The position numbers and the translations under genes are program-made. From Aurantimonas endophytica (GTDB taxonomy: Bacteria > Pseudomonadota > Alphaproteobacteria > Rhizobiales > Rhizobiaceae): a stretch of 64,000 bases of DNA. The stretch lies in contig NZ_JACIEM010000003.1 in assembly GCF_014196845.1 (NCBI RefSeq), positions 620,001 to 684,000 of the forward strand, in the 5' to 3' direction. The notes below the pieces were generated by a model, which had not been told where the DNA came from, searched no databases, and saw only the letters and a list, made by a program, of their open reading frames with translations. Of this stretch, positions 18,898 to 27,137 are shown piece by piece. Positions within the stretch are counted from its first letter, which is position 1, and every line of letters begins with the position of its first letter.

Positions 18898-19542
18898 ATG
18901 AAGCGCGACGACTTCATCCGTGCCAACACGTCGGTCCTCAGCCCGCCGCATGTGCCCGAGCTCCGCCTGCATCTGGCCGACGAGGCACACGGGCTGTGGC
19001 AGAAGACCGAGACCGAGCTCGATGCGATCGGCCTGCCGCCGCCGTTCTGGGCCTTCGCCTGGGCCGGCGGCCAGGGTCTGGCGCGGCATGTGCTCGACCA
19101 TCCGGAGATCGTCGCAGGGCGAACCGTCGTCGACTTTGCCTCAGGCTCCGGCCTCGTCGCCATCGCCGCCGCCTTGGCCGGTGCGAGGTCCGTCACCGCC
19201 GTCGATACCGACCCGTTCTGCGGCGACGCGATCCGGCTCAACGCCGCCCTGAACGGGGTCGGCATCGACTTTGACGGCACGGACTGGATCGGCAGCCGCG
19301 TCAGGGAGGAATTACTGCTCGCCGGCGACGTCTTCTTCGACTGCGAACTCGCCGAAAGGCTCACACCGTGGTTCGACGATCTTGTCCGCGACGGCGTGAC
19401 GGTCCTCGTCGGCGATCCCGGCCGGTCGTATTTGCCCCGCGACCGCCTCGACCATCTCGCGACCTACACGGTTCCAGTGACGCGGGCGCTGGAGGATGCC
19501 GAAATCAAACAGGTCGCGGTCTGGCAGTGGCGGCCGGCCTGA
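18898..19542 (+). CDS. Class I SAM methyltransferase, ETF-beta lysine methyltransferase-like
   Basis: A 214-residue SAM-dependent methyltransferase with motif I VVDFASGSG (residues 77-85) and post-motif DVFFDCELAER. The N-terminal LGLPPPFWAFAWAGGQGLARHVLDHP-type region marks the METTL20/PrmA-like group; an Agrobacterium member is reported to methylate lysines of electron-transfer flavoprotein beta. On that basis ETF-beta is the inferred substrate. Automatic annotation often calls such proteins ribosomal L11 methyltransferase or nicotinamide N-methyltransferase. No etfAB genes are nearby. It converges on the YdeP-type oxidoreductase with 26 bp between stops. Confidence 0.82.
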   Translation: MKRDDFIRANTSVLSPPHVPELRLHLADEAHGLWQKTETELDAIGLPPPFWAFAWAGGQGLARHVLDHPEIVAGRTVVDFASGSGLVAIAAALAGARSVTAVDTDPFCGDAIRLNAALNGVGIDFDGTDWIGSRVREELLLAGDVFFDCELAERLTPWFDDLVRDGVTVLVGDPGRSYLPRDRLDHLATYTVPVTRALEDAEIKQVAVWQWRPA

Positions 19543-19549
19543 ACCCAGG

Positions 19550-19573
19550 CCTGACCGCCCGCTCCCGGTCAGG
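19550..19573. terminator. Possible shared hairpin between convergent genes
   Basis: A 7-bp inverted repeat (CCTGACC 19550-19556 with GGTCAGG 19567-19573) lies between two convergent genes and overlaps the end of the minus-strand gene. It has no T-run, so the call is weak. Confidence 0.3.
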
Positions 19574-21884
19574 CGGCGGGTCGCTTGATCAGCCGCACCG
19601 GGATCGACTTCGCCGCCGGCACATGCGCCCGGCGCGAATGGTGCCAGAGCGGCATCAGCGCGTTCAGCTCCGGATAATAGCCCGCGACGTTGCCCTTCGG
19701 CACCGAGAAGGCGTGGACGCGGTAGTCGTCGACCCGCCGCGAGATGCCATCGTCGGCATGCGTCTCGACATCGACGCGGTCATCGTCGCGCAGGCCCAGC
19801 CGGCGCATGTCCGCCTCGTTCATCAGGATCACCATCCGCGTGCCGCTGACGCCCCGCAGCCGGTCGTCATAGCCGTAGATGGTCGTGTTGAACTGATCGT
19901 TCGAGCGGACCGTCATCAGCTGCAGGACATCCTGCGGCCGCGTGTCGATGTCGGGATTGACGTCGAAGCCTTCCGGCACCTTGAAGTTGGCCTTTCCGGT
20001 CTCCGTACGCCACTCCCGCTTCGAGGCGCCGATGTCGCGGTGAAAGCCGCCGGGCTGCCGGAAGCGTTGATTGAAATACTTGAAGTCGCTCGGATAGGCC
20101 CGTTCGATCGCGTCGCGCACCTTGGCATAGTCCGCCGCCCACTCGTCCCAGGGAATGGTCGAGCGACCCGGGACCGTCGCCTTGGCGAGTTCCGCGACGA
20201 TCTTCGGCTCGGACAGGAGTTCCTTCGACGCTGGCTCGCGCAGCCCGCTGGAAGCATGGATGCAGGCCGTCGAATCCTCCATCGACACCGTCTGCTCGGC
20301 GCCCGCCTGAACGTCGCGCTCGATGCGGCCGAGGCACGGCAGGATGTAGGAGACTTCCGACGTCAGCAGGTGATTGCGGTTGAGCTTTGTCGCGATCTGG
20401 ACGTTGAGGCGCATCTTCGGCCAGGCCTCCTCGACCAGCCGCGTTTCCGGCACGGCGCGCGAGAAATTGCCGCCGAGCGCCACGAACCCCTTCACCGACC
20501 CGTCGATGATCCCCTGGCAGGCCTCGACCGTGTCGAGACCCTTCTCCTTCGGCACGGTGAAGCCGTAGAATTCCTCGAACTTCTCGACCGGGATCAGCTC
20601 CGGCTTCTCGGTGATGCCGACCGTGCGCTGGCCCTGGACGTTGGAATGGCCGCGGATCGGCGAGATGCCGGCGCCGGGCTTGCCGATATTGCCGCGCATC
20701 AGGAGGAGGTTGACCAGCATCTGCACGTTCTCGATGCCGTGCCGGTGCTGGGTGAGGCCCATGCCGTAATTGGCGATCACCTTCTCGGCCTTGGAGTAGA
20801 CCCGGGCGACATGCTCGAGATCGTCGCGGGTCAGGCCCGAGCAGCGCGCGATCTCGTCCCAGTCGGCAGCCCGCAGGAAGGCCTCGAAGCTCTCGAAATC
20901 GTGGCAGTGCTCCTCGATGAAGGCCGTGTCGAGGACGCGCTTCTTGCCGGCGGCCTTTGCCGTGTCATCGAGGTCGAGCAGCGCCTTGCCGATGCCGGTC
21001 ATCGCCGCGATGTCGCCGCCGCCGTTCAGCTGGAAATAGTCGCTCGACATCTTCACCCCCTCGTCGGGGCTCAGCATCTCGATCGGTGATTGCGGGTTCT
21101 TGAAGCGCATCAGCCCGCGCTCGGGCAGCGGGTTGAAGGTGATCACCGGCACGCCCCGCTTGCGGGCGTCATGCACCCAATGCAGCAGCCGCGGCGCGTT
21201 CGTCCCGGTATTGTGGCCGAAGAAGAACATCATGTCGCACTGGTCGAAATCCTCGATCGTCACCGTGCCGACCGGCGAGCCGATCGATTCCGGCAGGCCG
21301 ACCGAGGTCGATTCGTGGCACATGTTCGAGGAGTCGGGCAGGTTGTTGGAGCCGTAGATCCGGGTGAACAGTTGCCACATATGCGAGGCCTCGAGCGAGG
21401 CGCGGCCGGAGACGTAGAACACCACCGATGTCGGATCGAGCTGGTTCAGCTCGGCACCGATTTCCCGGAACGCATCCTCCCACTTCACCGGCACGTATTG
21501 GTCGAGGCTCCGGTCGTAGCGCATCGGCGTGGTGAGCCGGCCCCGCTTCTCCAGCTCGTGGTCGGTCCAGTTCATCAGTTCGCTGACACGGTGCCTGGCG
21601 AAGAACTCGCGGTCGCAGCGTTTCGGCGTGATCTCCCAGATCGTCGCCTTCGCGCCGTTCTCGCAATACTCGAACGCCCGCGGCTTGGCGGGCTTCGCCC
21701 ACGAACAGGAGACGCACATGTAGCCGTCCGCCTTGTTCTGCCGCTGCAGCGTCGACCAAAGCGTCGACGCGAGCAGGCCCTCGCCCGCCGCATGGGACAC
21801 CAGCGACTTCACCGAGCCCCAACCACCGGTCGGCTCGTCGTAAGGCTCGATCGTCGGCTTGTCGGTAATCTCGCTGCGATCCAT
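19569..21884 (-). CDS. FdhF/YdeP family molybdopterin oxidoreductase
   Basis: A 771-residue protein of the FdhF/YdeP branch of molybdopterin enzymes, related to formate dehydrogenase alpha chains. It opens EPYDEPTGGWGSVKSL. An iron-sulfur candidate CVSC (C57, C60) follows, then NLPDSSNMCHESTSVGL and GHNTGTNAPRLLHW in the molybdopterin region, and a C-terminal dinucleotide-binding domain with MTVRSNDQFNTTIYG. E. coli YdeP is linked to acid resistance, but the reaction is unknown. No fdhD, cofactor or electron-transfer partner is adjacent. ATG at 21884 was chosen; the frame is open to 21977. It appears cytoplasmic, with no Tat signal. Confidence 0.88.
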   Translation of the reverse strand: MDRSEITDKPTIEPYDEPTGGWGSVKSLVSHAAGEGLLASTLWSTLQRQNKADGYMCVSCSWAKPAKPRAFEYCENGAKATIWEITPKRCDREFFARHRVSELMNWTDHELEKRGRLTTPMRYDRSLDQYVPVKWEDAFREIGAELNQLDPTSVVFYVSGRASLEASHMWQLFTRIYGSNNLPDSSNMCHESTSVGLPESIGSPVGTVTIEDFDQCDMMFFFGHNTGTNAPRLLHWVHDARKRGVPVITFNPLPERGLMRFKNPQSPIEMLSPDEGVKMSSDYFQLNGGGDIAAMTGIGKALLDLDDTAKAAGKKRVLDTAFIEEHCHDFESFEAFLRAADWDEIARCSGLTRDDLEHVARVYSKAEKVIANYGMGLTQHRHGIENVQMLVNLLLMRGNIGKPGAGISPIRGHSNVQGQRTVGITEKPELIPVEKFEEFYGFTVPKEKGLDTVEACQGIIDGSVKGFVALGGNFSRAVPETRLVEEAWPKMRLNVQIATKLNRNHLLTSEVSYILPCLGRIERDVQAGAEQTVSMEDSTACIHASSGLREPASKELLSEPKIVAELAKATVPGRSTIPWDEWAADYAKVRDAIERAYPSDFKYFNQRFRQPGGFHRDIGASKREWRTETGKANFKVPEGFDVNPDIDTRPQDVLQLMTVRSNDQFNTTIYGYDDRLRGVSGTRMVILMNEADMRRLGLRDDDRVDVETHADDGISRRVDDYRVHAFSVPKGNVAGYYPELNALMPLWHHSRRAHVPAAKSIPVRLIKRPAA

Positions 21885-22069
21885 GGCGGGGGTCCCTTTC
21901 GAGGCGATGCGCGTCGTGCCGGCCCAACTGGCGTCAGGGCTCCTTTTCGCAACTCGGCAACCGCGCCCCGGTTGCAACAGGTGGACACACCACTTCGTCA
22001 GGCGGCACCGCCCGGTCGCGAATGATTGCCGCGTCTGGATGCATCACTTTCACCTGACAGGATCGTGAC

Positions 22070-22603
22070 CTAGCGCTCCACCTGCAGCCGCGTCCTGGGC
22101 GACAGGAATGGCGAAAGCCGCAGCATGTCCGTCGGCGAAACCGCGACGCAGCCGGCCGTCGGAGGGTAGCCGGGCCGGGCGATGTGCAGGAAGATCGCGC
22201 TGCCGCGACCCCGTCCCCGCCGCCGCATGTTCCAGTCGAGCACCACGACGAAATCGTAGAGCCTGTCGGTCCGCGCCATGCTTTCGGTACTGGCCGGAAA
22301 GGGCAGCCGCACCGGGCGGTTGTAGGCGGCATGCGTCGGTGCGTCGCACCACCCGTCGACCCCGCTGCGGGTGCGGCGGACGGGAAGGCGCGTCGACGGC
22401 AGGCGCATCCGCCCGGGCCGGAACCACGCAGACAGGAGAGCCATGGTGGCGACCGGCGTCGCCCCGTCTCCCTCGCGCTTGGCGATCGTCGTACCCGACC
22501 GGCCTAGCGCGCAAGGCAACCGCAGGATTCCTGCCGACAGGATCCCCCTTTGCGGCGACCTCGGGGCCCGTCGCACGACGATCGTGCGATTTCTTGCTGT
22601 CAT
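22070..22603 (-). CDS. L,D-transpeptidase (YkuD-type) family protein
   Basis: A 177-residue protein of the rhizobial L,D-transpeptidase/YkuD family, acting on peptidoglycan cross-links. The catalytic region reads IFLHIARPGYPPTAGCVAVS, with H140 and C152 as the likely catalytic pair; the usual S/T-H-G-C is S/T-A-G-C here, a known variant in this subgroup. Supporting segments are LPCALGRSGTTIAKREGDGATP near residue 29 and YNRPVRLP near 94. No signal peptide is evident from this start, which is unusual for a periplasmic enzyme, so export or start site is uncertain. It diverges from an orphan response regulator. Confidence 0.85.
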   Translation of the reverse strand: MTARNRTIVVRRAPRSPQRGILSAGILRLPCALGRSGTTIAKREGDGATPVATMALLSAWFRPGRMRLPSTRLPVRRTRSGVDGWCDAPTHAAYNRPVRLPFPASTESMARTDRLYDFVVVLDWNMRRRGRGRGSAIFLHIARPGYPPTAGCVAVSPTDMLRLSPFLSPRTRLQVER

Positions 22604-22724
22604 CGGCGGTGGTCCCCCTGACGAACGACGAATTTCGCCTATGTGTTCTCACGAATTGTTACAGGCAGCCGGGCTCGGCTTATCAGGCCAGGCTTCGCAA
22701 GACAGCACCGGACGACGACACCGC

Positions 22725-23408
22725 ATGAGCGCACGCAGCATTCTCATTGTCGATGACGACGACGACCTCCGCCAGACGCTGGCCGAGCAGCTGGCCCTGC
22801 ACGAGGAGTTCATCGTCCTCAACGAGCCGAACGCCACCAGGGCGATCAACACCGCGCGCGCCGGGCTGATCGACCTCGTGGTGATGGATGTCGGACTTCC
22901 CGACATGGACGGCCGCGAGGCGGTGAAGGTCCTGCGCAAGAGCGGGTTCAAGTCGCCGATCATCATCCTTACCGCCCAGGACACCGATTCCGATACGATC
23001 CTCGGCCTCGAAGCCGGGGCAAACGACTACGTCACCAAGCCGTTCCGCTTCGCCGTGCTGCTTGCCCGTATCCGGGCGCAATTGCGCCAGCACGAGCAGA
23101 GCGAGGACGCGACGTTTCAAGTGGGTCCCTACGTCTTCAAGCCGAGCCAGAAGCTCCTGGTCGACGACAAGGGCGGCAAGATCCGGTTGACGGAGAAGGA
23201 GACGGCGATCATCCGCTATCTCTATCGCGCCGACCGCCGCGTGATCACCCGCGACATCCTGCTCGAGGAAGTCTGGGGCTACAATTCCGGCGTCACGACG
23301 CACACGCTGGAGACGCACGTCTACCGGCTGCGCCAGAAGATCGAGCCGGATCCCTCCAATGCCCGCATCCTGGTGACCGAGTCCGGCGGCTACAAGCTGG
23401 TTCCGTAA
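22725..23408 (+). CDS. OmpR/PhoB-type response regulator, orphan
   Basis: A 227-residue DNA-binding response regulator. The receiver domain has the acidic pocket at D10-D13, phospho-acceptor D55 in VVMDVGLPD, T83 and K105. The winged-helix effector domain (about 130-225) ends in THTLETHVYRLRQKIEPDP and VTESGGYKLVP, the OmpR/PhoB signature. No histidine kinase is adjacent, so its partner is unknown. The ATG at 22725 was chosen because the receiver begins there; the frame is open to 22371 without family similarity. It is divergent from an L,D-transpeptidase, which suggests a cell-envelope target (inferred). Confidence 0.92.
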   Translation: MSARSILIVDDDDDLRQTLAEQLALHEEFIVLNEPNATRAINTARAGLIDLVVMDVGLPDMDGREAVKVLRKSGFKSPIIILTAQDTDSDTILGLEAGANDYVTKPFRFAVLLARIRAQLRQHEQSEDATFQVGPYVFKPSQKLLVDDKGGKIRLTEKETAIIRYLYRADRRVITRDILLEEVWGYNSGVTTHTLETHVYRLRQKIEPDPSNARILVTESGGYKLVP

Positions 23409-23616
23409 GTTCGGACAGGAGCCGTAGAGGCTGCCCGCGCGGCATCGCGACGCCGGTGCATGGCGTTGCGGTTATCTTCATTTTTAACGATCAGTGTGAT
23501 TTCAGGCACCGTGCGCCACCGACCCCTGTCGGTGGCGGGGGCGCTGCCGCCGGTTCGTATCCGGGAGCAGATGGCGCCTGCACGGGCGAGGAACGAGGGA
23601 ACGGGTCGCAGACGAG

Positions 23617-24072
23617 ATGAGCCTGGAAAGCGACATCGCCGTGCTGCGGAAAGTCCGCCTTTTCGATGATCTGGAAACCGAGCAGCTGCGCCTTCTCGCC
23701 TTCGGCGCGGAGCATCGCCGGCTGCGCGCCGGCGAATTCGTCTATCGCGAGGCGGCGCGGGCCGACGCCGGCTTCGTCATCGCCTCCGGCAGCGTGGTCC
23801 TCACCCGGGGTCGTCCCGAGCGGGAGAAATTCATCGGCGTCTTCGGGCCGGGCGACCTTCTCGGGGAACTCGCGCTTCTGACGGAGACGGTCCGGCCAGC
23901 CAGCGCCAAGGCGGAAACCGACTGCGACCTGATCCGCATCGGCCGGCCGCTGTTTCGCCGGATGCTCGAGGAATATCCGGACTTTGCGCTCGGCGTGCAG
24001 GCCAGGCTGCGCGACGACCTCGCCGACATGACCAGCCGCATCGGCAAGATGGAAGGCCGCTTCCGCGACTAG
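23617..24072 (+). CDS. Cyclic nucleotide-binding domain protein without HTH
   Basis: A 151-residue protein that is almost entirely one cNMP-binding domain. It opens LRKVRLFDDLETEQLRLLAFGAEHRRLRAGEFVY, and the phosphate-binding cassette region reads FGPGDLLGELALLTETVRPASAKAETD (about residues 81-107), close to the GELAL...R...A pattern. There is no C-terminal helix-turn-helix as in Crp/Fnr, so it is probably a sensor or adaptor. It lies 208 bp after the response regulator on the same strand and overlaps by 4 bp, tail to tail, with the DUF2235 gene. Confidence 0.88.
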   Translation: MSLESDIAVLRKVRLFDDLETEQLRLLAFGAEHRRLRAGEFVYREAARADAGFVIASGSVVLTRGRPEREKFIGVFGPGDLLGELALLTETVRPASAKAETDCDLIRIGRPLFRRMLEEYPDFALGVQARLRDDLADMTSRIGKMEGRFRD

Positions 24073-25235
24073 CGCCTGAGCGCCGCTGCCAGGTTCTTCG
24101 GCGCGTAGCGACGCCTCTGCGTATCGCCGTCATCGTTGAGGATGATCGCCACGGTCTTGCCGACCCGCTGCACAGCGCTTGAATGAACCGATTCGTTGAG
24201 CGGTTTCAGCGGCCGCCCTTCGCCATCTGTGGGGAAATAGGCCCGTTCCAGGAGGCTGGTGCGGAATGAGGCGCCGTGGATCTGCCGGATCGTCGGCGTC
24301 AGCCGGTCCTTGCGGGAGAGGTTGAAACGCGATTCGTGCTGCGGCGCGTACGGATCGAGGGAAGCGTCGGCCCGCAGCAGCGGCTCTGCCGGCCGGTCCT
24401 CGTCCTCCCACTGCAGCGCCAGCCCGCATTGCTCGGCCTTACCGGCCATCCAGGCGAGCGGGATATCGGCGAGCCGGCGGTCGGCGTAGCCGCCACCGAC
24501 ATCGGAATGCGCCCCGGCGAACCAGCACTGCTCGACGTGCGCGCCGGCGGGTACGGTGCCCGTCCAGAGCGTCGGCACGAATTCGTCGCGATATTCGTCG
24601 ATGGCCAGAGCATGGAAGGCGTTGGCGACGATCTTCGACGGCGTCGTGTCGTGGAACTCGTGCGAGGCGTCGATCTGCAGCCCGACAATGCTCTTCGGAA
24701 TGCCGAGCGCACCGACCGTGTCCCAGACGCCGACGAAGGTGATCTCCGGGTCGTGGTGGCAGTCGCTACCCGCCACGGCGCAGAAATCCTTCGAGGAGCG
24801 GGGGCCGACGCGGCGATAATAGGCCCAGGCGGCGGGCAGATCGGCGAGCCGCTGGCGCTTCAGAAGCCCGGCGCTCGAGATGAAGCCGGCGAGGCTCCGT
24901 GCCGAGAAGGCGCCGCGCGAGAAGCCGAACAGGAAGATCTCGTCGGCCGCGACGTCCTTGCCGCCCTCCTTGCGGGCCGGGCGATAGTTCTGCGCCAGGA
25001 ACATGTAGGCGGATCGGATATTGTCCTCGACGCCTGCCCCGGTCGCCCCTGCCAGAAGCCGCTGGATCTGCGTTCCGGTCGACCCGACGCCGCGCAGATA
25101 GAGAACGATCTGCTGCATGTCGCCGCTATTGCCGCGCACGGCGCGCGCAATCCGCTGGACATTGGTCGCGCTCTTGTCGCTGTCGTCGGCATTGTTCCAG
25201 GTGCCGTCGAAACATACCACCAGACGCTTGCGCAT
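24069..25235 (-). CDS. DUF2235 alpha/beta-hydrolase-like protein
   Basis: A 388-residue protein with a DUF2235 (T6SS phospholipase effector Tle1-like) catalytic domain. It begins KRLVVCFDGTWNNADDSDKSATNVQRI, the family opening, and carries the nucleophile elbow GFSRGAFSARSLAG (about residues 103-116). GVWDTVGALGIP lies near 170-181, and FAGAHSDVGGGYADRRL near 240-256 probably supplies catalytic Asp/His. It lacks VgrG, PAAR, immunity or other T6SS genes nearby, so it is likely a housekeeping lipase/hydrolase of unknown substrate. Start at 25235 follows family alignment; the frame is open to 25271. Confidence 0.88.
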   Translation of the reverse strand: MRKRLVVCFDGTWNNADDSDKSATNVQRIARAVRGNSGDMQQIVLYLRGVGSTGTQIQRLLAGATGAGVEDNIRSAYMFLAQNYRPARKEGGKDVAADEIFLFGFSRGAFSARSLAGFISSAGLLKRQRLADLPAAWAYYRRVGPRSSKDFCAVAGSDCHHDPEITFVGVWDTVGALGIPKSIVGLQIDASHEFHDTTPSKIVANAFHALAIDEYRDEFVPTLWTGTVPAGAHVEQCWFAGAHSDVGGGYADRRLADIPLAWMAGKAEQCGLALQWEDEDRPAEPLLRADASLDPYAPQHESRFNLSRKDRLTPTIRQIHGASFRTSLLERAYFPTDGEGRPLKPLNESVHSSAVQRVGKTVAIILNDDGDTQRRRYAPKNLAAALRR

Positions 25236-25318
25236 GCGGCTCCTCCGGCGCCCGCAACGAACGGCGGTCACATCCTTACGCTACGGCAGGAGGAAAGCCA
25301 TCGCAATCGGCGGCCCGG

Positions 25319-26128
25319 TCAACCCGGCGTGTCAGCGAAGCGCGCGATCACCGGCACGTGGTCGGACGGCCGGTCCCAGCTGCGCGCCGCGCTCAGCACC
25401 TCGACCGTTTCCAGCTGCGGGGCGAGGTCGTGCGAACCCCAGACATGGTCCAGCCGGCGGCCACGATTGGAGACCGTCCAATCGCGGTTGCGATAGCTCC
25501 ACCAGGTGAAGAGCTCGCCCTCCGGAACATGCCGGCGCATCATGTCGGTCCAGTTCCCCTCGCCTTGCGCCCGCAGCAGGCCCTCGGTCTCGACCGGCGT
25601 GTGCGAGACGACCTTGAGCAGCTGCTTATGCGACCAGACGTCGGCCTCGAGCGGCGCGATGTTGAGGTCGCCGACGAGCAGCGCCGAGACACCGGGCTCG
25701 GCCTCGGCGTTCATCAGCCGCAGTTCCTCGACGAAATCGAGCTTGTGGCGAAACTTGGGATTGATCGCCGGATCCGGCTCGTCGCCACCCGCGGGCACAT
25801 AGAGATTGTGGATGCGGATGCGCCGGTCACCGGCCACCAGCCGCGTCGACAGATGCCGCGCGTCGCCGACGGCACAGAAGTCCTGGCGGACGATGTCCTC
25901 GAACGGCACCCGGGAGATCGTCGCGACGCCGTGATAGCCCTTCTGGCCATGCAGGGCGATGTGATCGTAGCCGAGTGCCCGAAACGCCTTTTCCGGAAAC
26001 TGGTCGTTCGGGCACTTGGTCTCCTGCAGGCAGAGGACGTCCGGCGCATGCTCGCGCAGCAGACGCTCCACCAGCGGCAGGCGCAGCCGCACCGAGTTGA
26101 TGTTCCAGGTGGCGATTGAAAAAGGCAT
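25319..26128 (-). CDS. xthA: Exodeoxyribonuclease III
   Basis: A 269-residue AP endonuclease/3'-exonuclease of the ExoIII family in base-excision repair. Catalytic motifs are visible: ATWNINSVRLRLP at the N-terminus, LCLQETKCPND with the metal-binding Glu, YVPAGGDEPD, GDLNIAP near residue 150, and the C-terminal SDHVPVIARF with the catalytic Asp-His. The family also contains close paralogs, and no second copy is in this window. It is separated from the divergent hydrolase gene by 121 bp. Confidence 0.95.
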   Translation of the reverse strand: MPFSIATWNINSVRLRLPLVERLLREHAPDVLCLQETKCPNDQFPEKAFRALGYDHIALHGQKGYHGVATISRVPFEDIVRQDFCAVGDARHLSTRLVAGDRRIRIHNLYVPAGGDEPDPAINPKFRHKLDFVEELRLMNAEAEPGVSALLVGDLNIAPLEADVWSHKQLLKVVSHTPVETEGLLRAQGEGNWTDMMRRHVPEGELFTWWSYRNRDWTVSNRGRRLDHVWGSHDLAPQLETVEVLSAARSWDRPSDHVPVIARFADTPG

Positions 26129-26249
26129 TGGCGAGGTCCGGCTGGAGGTCGCGCCCGGCTTATGGAAGCAACGCCGTTACCGCAACCCTTGCCGAGACCG
26201 GCAACCGGCCGATGTCACCCCCGGCAGCGTGCGCGGGAGGCGTTGAAAC

Positions 26250-27134
26250 ATGTTCGAAGGCTTCGAGGAAAAGACGATCGCCGGCGAGGGCGCCGACATC
26301 TTCGTGCGCATCGCCGGCTCCGGTCCGCCGCTCCTGCTGCTGCACGGCTATCCGCAGACCGGTGCCATGTGGGCCCGTATCGCCCCGCGCCTCGCCGAGC
26401 GCTTCACCGTCGTCATCCCGGATCTGCGCGGCTATGGCCGATCGTCCGCCCCGGCCAACATTCCGGACAATCTCGCCTACTCGAAGCGTGCGATGGGACG
26501 CGACTGTGCGGCGGTCATGCAGGCGCTCGACCATCAGCGTTTCCACGTCGCCGGCCACGACCGGGGCGCCCGCGTCGCCTACCGGATGGCGCTGGACATG
26601 CCGGAGCGGGTGGAAAGACTGGCCGTACTGGACATCGTGCCGGTGGCGGAGGTCTGGGAGCGGATGGACGCGACGTCAGCGATGAAGGTCTATCACTGGC
26701 TGTTCCTTGCGCAGCCCGCACCCTTCCCGGAGACGCTGATCGGCGCCGATCCGGTGATGTTCCTCGATCACACGATCGCCAGCTGGACCAAGACGAACAC
26801 GCTCGACGCGTTCGATCCCGCAGCGCTCGAGGAATACCGGCGCGCTTTCGCCCGGCCCGCGACCATCGCTGCGACCTGCAACGACTACCGGGCGGGGGCC
26901 ACGATCGACTGGCAGCTGGATCGGGAAGATCGGGATGCCGGCCGGCGCATCAAGGCGCCGACCCTGCTGCTGTGGGGTTCCGCCGGCATTCCCGGAGAGG
27001 GCCACGACCCGCTGGCGGTCTGGCGGCCATGGTGCGACCGGCTCGAGGCACAGGCCATCGATGCCGGCCACTTCATCGTCGAGGAGGCGCCGGAAGCGAC
27101 GCTGCGCGCGCTCGAAGCCTTCTTCGCGGCGTGA
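26250..27134 (+). CDS. Alpha/beta hydrolase, fluoroacetate dehalogenase-like
   Basis: A 294-residue alpha/beta hydrolase very like fluoroacetate dehalogenases, which hydrolyse fluoroacetate to glycolate and fluoride. The active-site set seen in Rhodopseudomonas RPA1163 can be placed with a constant offset of six residues, from memory of that enzyme: nucleophile D104, R105, R108 (HDRGAR), D128, halide-pocket H149, W150 (KVYHW) and Y213 (NDYRAG), W179, and catalytic H274 (AGHFI). The natural substrate could instead be chloroacetate or another haloacid. It is a single gene, convergent with lolA with 3 bp between stops. Confidence 0.9.
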   Translation: MFEGFEEKTIAGEGADIFVRIAGSGPPLLLLHGYPQTGAMWARIAPRLAERFTVVIPDLRGYGRSSAPANIPDNLAYSKRAMGRDCAAVMQALDHQRFHVAGHDRGARVAYRMALDMPERVERLAVLDIVPVAEVWERMDATSAMKVYHWLFLAQPAPFPETLIGADPVMFLDHTIASWTKTNTLDAFDPAALEEYRRAFARPATIAATCNDYRAGATIDWQLDREDRDAGRRIKAPTLLLWGSAGIPGEGHDPLAVWRPWCDRLEAQAIDAGHFIVEEAPEATLRALEAFFAA

Positions 27135-27137
27135 CGG

